Shown piece by piece: positions 1 to 6,164 of a stretch of 15,308 bases of DNA. Numbering within the stretch: position 1 is the first letter of the stretch; each line of letters opens with the position of its first letter. The notes under the pieces are model-generated. The model made no database searches. It was not told the DNA's origin and saw only the letters and a program-made list of their open reading frames with translations. This DNA comes from AC-37 sp034663685 (lineage in GTDB: Bacteria; Actinomycetota; Thermoleophilia; Solirubrobacterales; Thermoleophilaceae). The position numbers were made by a program, and so were the translations under genes. The stretch spans positions 1 through 15,308 of the forward strand of contig JAXDJC010000087.1 in the NCBI GenBank assembly GCA_034663685.1. Direction: 5' to 3'.

Positions 1-1
1 C

Positions 2-802
2 GACATCGCCGGCTACGCGGAGGTGCTCCGCGTGCTGAGCGAGCACCGCGTGCGGGCGGTCTTCCACCTCGCCTCGCAGTCGATCGCCGCGGTGGCCGCG
101 CGCTCGCCCTACCCGACCTGGGAGGCCAACGTGCGCGGCACCTGGACCGTGCTCGAGGCCTGCCGCGCCGCGCGCGAGGCGGGGGAGGAGGTCGAGCGGA
201 TCGTGGTGTCCTCGTCGGCGCGCGCCTACGGGGCCCCGCTCGGCCGCCCGTTCCGCGAGGACGACCCGCTCGTGCCGGCCGAGCCCTATGCCGTGAGCAA
301 GGCGGCCGCCGACATGGTGGCGCGCTCGTACGCGGCCACGCACGAACTGCCGGTGGCCCTCACGCGGATGGCCAACACGTACGGCGGCGGCGACCTCAAC
401 TTCTCCCGCCTCGTGCCGGACGCCTGCCGCGCGCTCGTGAACGGGCACCGGCCGGTGCTCCGCTCGGACGGCACACCCGAGCGCGAGGTGCTCTACGTGG
501 AAGACGCCGTGGACGCGTACCTGGCGATCGCCGCCTCGCTCGACGAGCCGGGGAACGCCGGCCGCGCGTGGAACGCCGGGAGTGGGGAGGCCCCGCCGGT
601 GCTCGACGTGGTGCGCCGCCTGATCGCGATCTCGGGGCGCCAGGTCGAGCCGGACATCCAGGGGGACCCGGCCGAGGGCCCGGACCGTGAGGCCGTCGAC
701 TCCACGGCGATCCGGGAGGAGCTGGGCTGGTCCCCGCAGTGGGACCTCGACCGCGGCCTGGCGGCGACGTACGAGTGGTACCGCGAGCGGCTCGGCGGCT
801 AA
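2..802 (+). CDS. NAD-dependent epimerase/dehydratase (extended SDR), 5'-truncated by window edge
   Basis: The reading frame is open from base 2 to TAA at 800-802, so about 266 C-terminal residues are visible. The N-terminal Rossmann GxxGxxG nucleotide-binding loop lies outside the window. The stretch FHLASQS corresponds to the FHLAA(Q/E) strand of extended short-chain dehydrogenases. VVSSSARAYG carries the catalytic Ser region, and YAVSK (Tyr codon 287-289, Lys codon 299-301) is the YxxxK active site. RMANTYGGGD and REVLYVEDAVDAYL match the substrate-binding and late helix regions of sugar-nucleotide 4,6-dehydratases and epimerases. The family acts on NDP-sugars in cell-envelope or glycan synthesis in the cytoplasm. 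By these motifs it resembles CDP-glucose or GDP-mannose 4,6-dehydratases, but substrate cannot be fixed without the N-terminus and neighbours. The first GTG at 23 is internal, not a start. Family call is confident; substrate is unknown. Confidence 0.9.
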   Translation, partial: DIAGYAEVLRVLSEHRVRAVFHLASQSIAAVAARSPYPTWEANVRGTWTVLEACRAAREAGEEVERIVVSSSARAYGAPLGRPFREDDPLVPAEPYAVSKAAADMVARSYAATHELPVALTRMANTYGGGDLNFSRLVPDACRALVNGHRPVLRSDGTPEREVLYVEDAVDAYLAIAASLDEPGNAGRAWNAGSGEAPPVLDVVRRLIAISGRQVEPDIQGDPAEGPDREAVDSTAIREELGWSPQWDLDRGLAATYEWYRERLGG

Positions 803-812
803 GAGGCGCTGG

Positions 813-1217
813 ATGTCACGGGAGAATGTCGAGATCGTGATGTCGCTGTACGACGCCGTGCAGCGCCAGGACTACGAGTCGCCTTTCGAGGTGATCGACG
901 AGGACATCCTCTGGGACATGTCCGGATTCGGCCTGCCGGACCTGGCGAAGGTCTATCGCGGACATGACGGCATCCGTGAGTTCTGGGTCGGCTGGCTTTC
1001 CGCGTGGGAGATGATCGAGTTCACGGCTCTCGCTGCCGAGGACCACGGGAACCACGTGATCGTCGAGGTCAAGCAGCGCAACCGCGGGCGAGGCAGCGGC
1101 GTGGAGGTCGACTTCCATTACTTCCAGGCGTCAACGGTCCGCAACGGCAAGGTCACGGCTTCCGTCATGGCCGAAACGAGGGCCGAGGCGCTCGAAGCCG
1201 TAGGGCTCGCGGAGTAG
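813..1217 (+). CDS. SnoaL/NTF2-like family protein
   Basis: A 134-residue protein begins MSRENVEIV at ATG 813 and ends at TAG 1215-1217. It fits the SnoaL-like branch of the NTF2 (cystatin-like alpha+beta cone) fold: an N-terminal helix (VEIVMSLYDAVQRQDYE), an acidic strand (IDEDILWDMSG), then YRGHDGIREFWVGWLSAW, the usual helix after YxG, and three C-terminal strands. Family members are polyketide cyclases, isomerases or small uncharacterised proteins; nothing here identifies a substrate. The open frame extends upstream to 687, but that part lies in another frame of the epimerase gene and the family start is MSRENVE. The gap to the upstream stop is 10 bases. AAGAGG (801-806) can serve as Shine-Dalgarno. 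TAAGAG (800-805) also resembles a weak -10 seven bases before the ATG, so co-transcription and a leaderless start are both possible. Confidence 0.85.
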   Translation: MSRENVEIVMSLYDAVQRQDYESPFEVIDEDILWDMSGFGLPDLAKVYRGHDGIREFWVGWLSAWEMIEFTALAAEDHGNHVIVEVKQRNRGRGSGVEVDFHYFQASTVRNGKVTASVMAETRAEALEAVGLAE

Positions 1218-1243
1218 CCGGGAAGAGCTTCGCTGGAGCCCTG

Positions 1244-1525
1244 CTAGCCGCCGGCGTCGAAGTCCACGCGGAACATCACCTCGTCCACGTAGCACCAGCA
1301 CCAGTCCTCGCCGGGCTGCGCGGATGCGACGATCGGGTGCCCGCTCTCGGCAGCGTGGCGGCTCGCATGGCGGTTGGGCGAGGAGTCGCAGCAGCCGATC
1401 TTGCCGCACGTCAGGCAGGCCCGGAGGTGCACCCAGCGGCCGCCGGTCTTCAGGCACTCCTCGCAGCCCGCGACCTCCGCGGGCGGGGCGATCTGGATCT
1501 GGTCGATATGTGAGCACTGGGCCAT
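1244..1525 (-). CDS. UBP-type zinc-finger protein
   Basis: A 93-residue protein starts at ATG 1523-1525 (MAQCSHIDQI) and stops at TAG (1244-1246). It is essentially one UBP-type zinc finger (ZnF-UBP/PAZ-like domain). The visible Cys/His ligands are C4 and H6, C21xxC24, C37xxC40, C45, H53, H57 and H63, in the spacing of the family. The aromatic CWCYVDEV (76-83) matches the C-terminal strand. In eukaryotes this domain binds the free C-terminal Gly-Gly of ubiquitin. Free-standing versions occur in many actinobacteria and their function is not established. The longer frame starting at 1567 was rejected: its extra 14 residues lie inside the end of trpEG, and a TAGGCT -10 box sits 7 bases before this ATG. 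It is downstream of trpEG in the same direction, and its start lies 10 bases past the trpEG stop. Confidence 0.88.
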   Translation of the reverse strand: MAQCSHIDQIQIAPPAEVAGCEECLKTGGRWVHLRACLTCGKIGCCDSSPNRHASRHAAESGHPIVASAQPGEDWCWCYVDEVMFRVDFDAGG

Positions 1526-1532
1526 TGCGCCA

Positions 1533-1538
1533 AGCCTA
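1533..1538 (-). promoter_or_regulatory. -10 box (TAGGCT) for leaderless UBP zinc-finger gene
   Basis: On the minus strand TAGGCT matches the actinobacterial TAnnnT -10 and is followed by 7 bases and then the ATG. This places the transcription start at the A of ATG. No Shine-Dalgarno is visible. The first three bases are also the TAG stop codon of trpEG. No convincing -35 is seen. The call is inferred from position and from the same layout at other starts in this window. Confidence 0.55.
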
Positions 1539-3713
1539 GGACGGGCCGGCGGCCAGCCGCCGCACAACGTTCTCGATCAGCCGCAGGCCCACGTCGCGGC
1601 GCGTGGTCATGAGCGACTCCGGGTGGAACTGCACCGCCGCCACCGGCAGCGAGTCGTGCTCCACGCCCATGATCACCCCGTCGTCGGTCTCGGCGGTCAC
1701 GCTGAGCACCTCCGGCAGCCCGTCGCGCGCGGCGTAGATCGAGTGGTAGCGCCCGGCCTCGAAGCGCTTCGGGAGCCCCTCGAACGTCCACCCGCCGCGC
1801 ACGTCGATCACCGACGACTTGCCGTGCACCGGGTAGTCGAGGAGGTCGAGGCGCCCACCGAAGTGCTCAACCAGGGCCTGCAGCCCCAGGCAGACGCCGA
1901 ACACCGGCAGGTCGCGGTCGAGCGCGAGCGTGATCGCCCGGCTCACGTCGAAGTCGCGCGGCTCGCCGGGCCCCGGTGAGAGGAACACCAGGTCCGGGCG
2001 CACCCCGTGGTCGAGGGCGTCGCGCAGCTGCTCGTCGTCGGCGCCGCGCACGGTGGTCACCTCAGCGCCGGTCTGGCGCAGGTAGTTGGCCAGCGTGTGC
2101 ACGAACGAGTCCTCGTAGTCCACCAGGAGGATCCGCCGCCCGGCCCCGGCCTGCGGGTCGAGCTCCTCGCCGCCGGCGGGCGCCTCGTCCTCGTCGCGCG
2201 GGCGCCGCAGGGCGTCGATGAACGCCGAGGCCTTGAGCTCGGTCTCGCGCTCCTCCTCGTCGGGGTCGGAGTCGATCAGCAGCGTGGCTCCCGCGCGCAC
2301 CTGCGCCACGCCGTCCTTGATCCGCGCGGTGCGCAGCGTCAGGCCGGTGTTCATGCTGCCGGCGAAGCCCACGTAGCCGATCGCGCCGCCGTACCAGCCG
2401 CGCGCCGAGCGCTCGTTCTCCTCGATGAAGCGCATGGCCCAGACCTTGGGTGCGCCCGTGACCGTGACCGCCCACGCGTGCGTGAGGAAGGCGTCGAGCG
2501 CGTCGAACCCGTCGCGCAGGTAGCCCTCCACGTGGTCGACCGTGTGGATCACCTTGGAGTAGATCTCGATCTGGCGCCGGCCGATGATGCGCACGCTGCC
2601 CGGCTCGCAGATCCGTGACTTGTCGTTGCGGTCCACGTCCGTGCACATCGTGAGCTCCGCGGTGTCCTTGGCCGAGTTGAGCAGCTCGAGGATGCGGTCG
2701 GCGTCGCTCAGCACGTCGTCGCCGCGCGCGATCGTGCCGGAGATCGGGCAGGTCTCCACCCGGCGGCCCTCCACGCGCACGTACATCTCCGGCGAGGCGC
2801 CCACGAGGTACTCGCGCTCGCCCAGGTTCATCAGGCCGGCGAACGGCGCCGGGTTGCGCTCGCGCAGGCGGCGGAACACCTCGGACGGCGGGTCCGGGCA
2901 GGGCTCGTGGAACGTCTGGCCGGGCACCACCTCGAACAGGTCGCCGCGCCGGAACGACTCGTGCGACTTGCGCACGAGCTGCGCGAACTCGCCGGGCTCG
3001 TGGTCGCTGCGGCGCGGCGGCGCCTCGCTCGTGCCCACGTACGGCTCGTCGTGCCCGTCGCGCGGGAGCCCGTCGGTGCTCGAGCCGTTCACCTCGAACT
3101 CGTAGGAGTGGCGCTCCGCGAGGTGGCGGTTGTGGTCGACCACCACCAGCTCGTCGGGCACGAAGACCACGAGGTCGCGCTGGTCGCCGGGGCGGGGGAG
3201 GCGCTGCTCGATCGGCTCGAACTGGAAGGCGAGGTCGTAGCCGAACGCGCCGTAGAGGCCGTGGTGCGGGTCCTCGGGCGAGCGGAACAGCCCGACGATC
3301 GCGCGCAGCACCGAGAACACCGACGGCTGCCGGCTGCGCTCCTCCTCGGGGAAGCGGCCGGTGGCGGCCGCGACCCGCGCGCTGAAGGCGTCGCCTGCCT
3401 CGGCGTGCAGCTCCTCCACCGCATCCACCGCGCGCACGGCGCCCTCGAGCGCCGGCAGCAGGACGCGCCCGCGGTCGTTCAGCGCCTGCACCGTGACCGT
3501 GCGTCCCCGGCTCGTGACCATCAGCGGCGGGTCGGCGAACCCGATGTCCCAGCGGGTGTAGCGGCCCGGGTACTCGTAGCGGGACGCGAGCAGCACCCCG
3601 AGCCGCGAGTCGAGCCGGTCGATGATCGACTCGACCGCGGCGTCGATCGGCACGCGCTCGGTCCGGCGGCGGACCTCGATGCCGCCGTCGGTGGCATAAC
3701 GGTGCTCGCTCAC
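1536..3713 (-). CDS. trpEG: Anthranilate synthase, fused TrpE-TrpG
   Basis: A 725-residue single-chain anthranilate synthase makes anthranilate from chorismate and glutamine, the first step of tryptophan synthesis, in the cytosol. The chorismate-binding TrpE part covers about residues 1-500: SRYEYPGRYTRWD (44-56), CPISGTIARG (322-331), MCTDVDRNDKSR (356-367) and VTGAPK (418-423) are signatures of the fused, rhizobial-type enzyme. After a charged linker (about 501-525) comes a class I glutamine amidotransferase domain (526-725). Its nucleophile is Cys608 in GVCLGLQ, with His697 and Glu699 in FHPES. The start is GTG 3711-3713: the frame stays open upstream to 5402, but that region is antisense to another gene, and a -10 box sits 7 bases before this GTG. 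Phenazine-type PhzE is also a fusion, but these motifs favour TrpEG. No other trp gene is in the window. Confidence 0.95.
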   Translation of the reverse strand: MSEHRYATDGGIEVRRRTERVPIDAAVESIIDRLDSRLGVLLASRYEYPGRYTRWDIGFADPPLMVTSRGRTVTVQALNDRGRVLLPALEGAVRAVDAVEELHAEAGDAFSARVAAATGRFPEEERSRQPSVFSVLRAIVGLFRSPEDPHHGLYGAFGYDLAFQFEPIEQRLPRPGDQRDLVVFVPDELVVVDHNRHLAERHSYEFEVNGSSTDGLPRDGHDEPYVGTSEAPPRRSDHEPGEFAQLVRKSHESFRRGDLFEVVPGQTFHEPCPDPPSEVFRRLRERNPAPFAGLMNLGEREYLVGASPEMYVRVEGRRVETCPISGTIARGDDVLSDADRILELLNSAKDTAELTMCTDVDRNDKSRICEPGSVRIIGRRQIEIYSKVIHTVDHVEGYLRDGFDALDAFLTHAWAVTVTGAPKVWAMRFIEENERSARGWYGGAIGYVGFAGSMNTGLTLRTARIKDGVAQVRAGATLLIDSDPDEEERETELKASAFIDALRRPRDEDEAPAGGEELDPQAGAGRRILLVDYEDSFVHTLANYLRQTGAEVTTVRGADDEQLRDALDHGVRPDLVFLSPGPGEPRDFDVSRAITLALDRDLPVFGVCLGLQALVEHFGGRLDLLDYPVHGKSSVIDVRGGWTFEGLPKRFEAGRYHSIYAARDGLPEVLSVTAETDDGVIMGVEHDSLPVAAVQFHPESLMTTRRDVGLRLIENVVRRLAAGPS

Positions 3714-3719
3714 CGGATC

Positions 3720-3725
3720 TAATCT
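3720..3725 (+). promoter_or_regulatory. Candidate -10 box (TAATCT) for the divergent hydrolase gene
   Basis: TAATCT fits TAnnnT on the plus strand and overlaps the trpEG -10 on the other strand by five bases. Transcription would begin near 3733 and give a leader of about 50 bases carrying the GGGGAG Shine-Dalgarno at 3768-3773. It is the only good -10 in the 69-base divergent gap. The assignment is inference. Confidence 0.4.
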
Positions 3726-3726
3726 A
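3721..3726 (-). promoter_or_regulatory. -10 box (TAGATT) for leaderless trpEG
   Basis: On the minus strand TAGATT lies 7 bases before the GTG start codon, which would put transcription start on the G of GTG. There is no Shine-Dalgarno in the intervening CGTAGATTAGATCCG. A leaderless message leaves no room for a trp leader peptide or T-box in front of this start. No clear -35 hexamer is visible. Confidence 0.55.
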
Positions 3727-3782
3727 CGGGCCGGGCAGGGCGCGTCCGTTTCGGGTGGCGGCCTGGCGGGGAGAAAGCGCAC

Positions 3783-5465
3783 GTGCGCGTAACGCTCGCG
3801 ATCGTGGCCGCCCTCGCCCTGGCGGCACCCGCATCCGCGGCCACGCCGTCGCGCACCGAGCAGCCGGTCAACTCGCTCGCGAGCGACGCGAAGATCGTCA
3901 AGGAGTCGTACGTGCGCCTGCACGACCCGCTCCCCGCGGACAGCGCGCCGCACCCCGCCGACTGCGACTGGATCTCGTACGAGCGCTGGCGCGACGCGAA
4001 GGGTCCTGCCAGGGCCACGAAGGCCCACGCCGTGGTGGTGCTGATGCCGGGCTTCCTGGCCGGCGGGAAGACGTTCGACGAGCTCGCGCGCAACACCGTG
4101 CGCACCGCGGCCGCGCACAAGCGCCACATCGAGGTCTGGGGACTCGACCGCCGCGCCAACTGCCTCGAGGACCACCACGGCGTGTCGGCGGCGATGCACG
4201 CCAGGTCGATCCAGCCGGCGTTCGACTACTACTACGGCGGCAAGGAGGTGGAGGGCAGGAAGTTCCCCGGCTTCACCTCCCCGCAGGACGCCAAGTTCCT
4301 CCAGGACTTCGGGGTCGAGCGAACCGTGCGCGACTGGTACACGGTGCTCACGCGCGAGATGCCGGGGCAGAAGCGGCGGGCCAAGCGCGTGATCTGCGGC
4401 GGCCACTCGCTGGGCGGGCCGCTCACCGCCGCGTTCGCCAGCTGGGACTTCGACGGCGATCCGAAGACCACCCGCGACGCCGGCTACAACCAGTGCGCGG
4501 GGTTCCTGGGGCTCGACACCACGGTCGCCATCGACGGGTCCAGCGGCGGCTCGGCCGGCGCGGGGCAGATCACCGGCTACGCGGCGCAGAGCGGCGCCTC
4601 GCCCTACGTCAACGCGCCGCCGCTCACGCCCGGCACGATGGAGCTGCCCCCGATGGCCGGCGTGGGGGCGTACTACACGCCGGACGCCGAGACCAACTTC
4701 AACAAGCAGGTTCCGAACACGCCCGAGTACGAGGTGACGCTGCGCGCGCTCTACTCGCGCAACGCCGCGCACTTCGTGACCGGCACGCCGAGCGCGCGCG
4801 ACTACCGCCTCACGCACGCCACCCTGTTCGCCTCGATCTTCGACGACAACTCCGCGGGGATCTTCTTCCTGCGCTCGAGCATCGGCTTCCCCACCGGCGG
4901 CCCGCTGGTGGACAAGAACTTCCCGGCGCCCGATCCCACGCTGGCGATCACCTCGTCCACCGAGACGCTCTACCACTGGCAGGACTACAGGCAGGTGGGT
5001 GCGAACGGAGCGCCGATCCCGCTGAACGAGGAGGGCCAGCCCTACACCACGCGCGACTCGGAGGTCTCCGACATCCACGACCTCGCGCGCACGATGTTCG
5101 AGGCGCCGGCCGACTTCATCGAGCAGTACTTCCCAACGCGGATCCTCACCGACGTGGTGGCGGCGGAGGGCGGCGACCGCAGCGGCGGGCTGGCCAACAT
5201 GCGCTACGACGGCCCGGCCATGAAGCCGCTGCTCTACATCCAGGCCGGCGACAGCCAGAACAACGCCGACGGGCCCGACAGCGGGCCGGCGTACACGAGC
5301 GGCACCAAGCCGAACGACAAGCCGCTCAGCCGCGAGATCGTGATCCCCGGCTACAACCACCTCGATGTGGCCACGGCCGCGTGGCAGCAGACCGACGGGC
5401 ACGTGGAGGCCTCGAGCTCCAAGCTCGCCGCGTTCACGCTGAAGGCAGTGCCGGGCCGGCGCTGA
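3783..5465 (+). CDS. Secreted alpha/beta hydrolase (serine esterase/lipase-like)
   Basis: A 560-residue protein starts at GTG 3783 and ends at TGA 5463-5465. MRVTLAIVAALALAAPASA is a Sec signal peptide with likely cleavage after ASA at about residue 19. VVVLMPGFLAG (85-95) looks like the oxyanion-hole strand-loop. GGHSLGG (206-212) is the GxSxG nucleophile elbow with Ser209. YIQAGDS near residue 490 may supply the acid, and GYNHLDV (His about 526) the catalytic His. The protein is longer than a simple lipase (about 300), with a large insert between elbow and acid residue that may form a lid. It is probably an exported esterase or lipase; substrate is unknown. The start is supported by the signal peptide and by GGGGAG at 3768-3773, nine bases upstream. 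It is divergent from trpEG, and nothing suggests a shared pathway. Confidence 0.87.
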   Translation: MRVTLAIVAALALAAPASAATPSRTEQPVNSLASDAKIVKESYVRLHDPLPADSAPHPADCDWISYERWRDAKGPARATKAHAVVVLMPGFLAGGKTFDELARNTVRTAAAHKRHIEVWGLDRRANCLEDHHGVSAAMHARSIQPAFDYYYGGKEVEGRKFPGFTSPQDAKFLQDFGVERTVRDWYTVLTREMPGQKRRAKRVICGGHSLGGPLTAAFASWDFDGDPKTTRDAGYNQCAGFLGLDTTVAIDGSSGGSAGAGQITGYAAQSGASPYVNAPPLTPGTMELPPMAGVGAYYTPDAETNFNKQVPNTPEYEVTLRALYSRNAAHFVTGTPSARDYRLTHATLFASIFDDNSAGIFFLRSSIGFPTGGPLVDKNFPAPDPTLAITSSTETLYHWQDYRQVGANGAPIPLNEEGQPYTTRDSEVSDIHDLARTMFEAPADFIEQYFPTRILTDVVAAEGGDRSGGLANMRYDGPAMKPLLYIQAGDSQNNADGPDSGPAYTSGTKPNDKPLSREIVIPGYNHLDVATAAWQQTDGHVEASSSKLAAFTLKAVPGRR

Positions 5466-5480
5466 GTCCGGCTCCCGGCG

Positions 5481-5486
5481 TAGCCT
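5481..5486 (+). promoter_or_regulatory. -10 box (TAGCCT) before the 58-aa ORF
   Basis: TAGCCT is followed by 6 bases and the ATG at 5493, the layout of a leaderless start. It supports both the reality of this small gene and a transcription start separate from the upstream hydrolase. No -35 is evident. Confidence 0.5.
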
Positions 5487-5492
5487 TCAGGC

Positions 5493-5669
5493 ATGGCAAC
5501 CGAGCGCCGGCCCGAGCCCAAACCGGACCCCGATCCCGTCCGGGCCCAGCGCATCCGCGCGGACGCGAAGCGGCCGATGGCGGTCAACCTCGCGGAGGGC
5601 ATCGCGCTCAGCCACAAGCTGATCAGCTTCGCCGGCGTGGCGGCGGCCAAGCGCCGTGGCGGCGGCTGA
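5493..5669 (+). CDS. Small protein (58 aa) paired with a nucleotidyltransferase
   Basis: ATG 5493 to TGA 5667-5669 encodes 58 residues. The first half is charged and proline-rich (ERRPEPKPDPDP, residues 4-15). The second half, from about residue 29 to 52, is a predicted helix containing LAEGIALSHKLISFAG, and the tail is basic (AKRRGGG). I do not recognise a named family. It is credible because of a -10-like box 6 bases before the ATG, actinobacterial amino-acid composition, and a downstream gene that begins 5 bases after its stop. The arrangement of a short protein ahead of a DxD nucleotidyltransferase is typical of toxin-antitoxin-type pairs, so it may be the antitoxin or partner. It has no DNA-binding motif that I can see. 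Function is inference only. Confidence 0.65.
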   Translation: MATERRPEPKPDPDPVRAQRIRADAKRPMAVNLAEGIALSHKLISFAGVAAAKRRGGG

Positions 5670-5674
5670 GCGCC

Positions 5675-6157
5675 GTGGCTGAGCCTGCGTTCGACGAGCT
5701 ACTGCGTCGGCTCACGGACTCGGACGTCGATTTCGTGCTCATCGGCGGGCTCGCGCTGAACGCATGGGGCGTGATCCGCGGAACGAAGGACCTCGACATC
5801 GCCGCGGACCCGGACCCGGAGAACCTGAACCGGCTCGCGCGGGTCGCCGTGGGGGTCGGCGGGCAGGTGCAGACGCGCGACGCCTTCGCGTCCACGCCGT
5901 TCTCGATCGCCGCCCTGCTCGCCACCGGGCAGCGCGTTCTCATCGAGACCGAGATGGGGCCGCTCGACGTGGTGCAGGGGCTGCCCGGCGTGCCCTCCTA
6001 TCGCGATCTGCGCGAGGGGGCCGAGGAGGTGCCGGTCCTCGGAAGCACGGTGCGGGTGTGCTCGCTCGAGCACCTTCGCAAGATGAAGCGCGCCGCCGCG
6101 CGCGGCCAGGACCTCGTGGACCTCGAGAGCCTCGAAGTCGCGCATCCCGAGGAGTGA
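5675..6157 (+). CDS. Nucleotidyltransferase (MNT/AbiEii-like fold)
   Basis: A 160-residue protein begins at GTG 5675 (MAEPAFDELLRRL) and ends at TGA 6155-6157. VLIGGLALNAWG (21-32) is the glycine motif of the polymerase-beta nucleotidyltransferase superfamily. KDLDIA (38-43) supplies D39 and D41, and Asp98 in GPLDVV fits the third metal-binding acid. The C-terminal KMKRAAARGQDLVDLESL is the helix common in AbiEii-like and other stand-alone transferases. All catalytic carboxylates are present, so it should be active in transferring NMP to a target (RNA or protein) that cannot be told from sequence. The start follows the 58-aa ORF stop by 5 bases, suggesting coupled translation. The frame is open far upstream, but that is out of frame with the hydrolase gene. 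Alternatives are a TA toxin or a housekeeping transferase. Confidence 0.85.
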   Translation: MAEPAFDELLRRLTDSDVDFVLIGGLALNAWGVIRGTKDLDIAADPDPENLNRLARVAVGVGGQVQTRDAFASTPFSIAALLATGQRVLIETEMGPLDVVQGLPGVPSYRDLREGAEEVPVLGSTVRVCSLEHLRKMKRAAARGQDLVDLESLEVAHPEE

Positions 6158-6164
6158 ACGGGCG

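Noticed and set aside
1218..1243. Possible terminator between the convergent SnoaL-like and zinc-finger genes
   Set aside because: Only short, imperfect pairing can be drawn in these 26 bases and there is no T-run on either strand.
1526..1567. Longer start of the UBP zinc-finger gene at ATG 1567
   Set aside because: It would overlap the end of trpEG by about 30 bases and add residues not typical of the domain. The -10 box fits the ATG at 1525.
3714..5402. Upstream continuation of the trpEG frame by more than 560 codons on the minus strand
   Set aside because: It is antisense to the secreted hydrolase, with low-complexity Arg/Val/Gly-rich translation and no domain. TrpEG similarity begins at GTG 3713.
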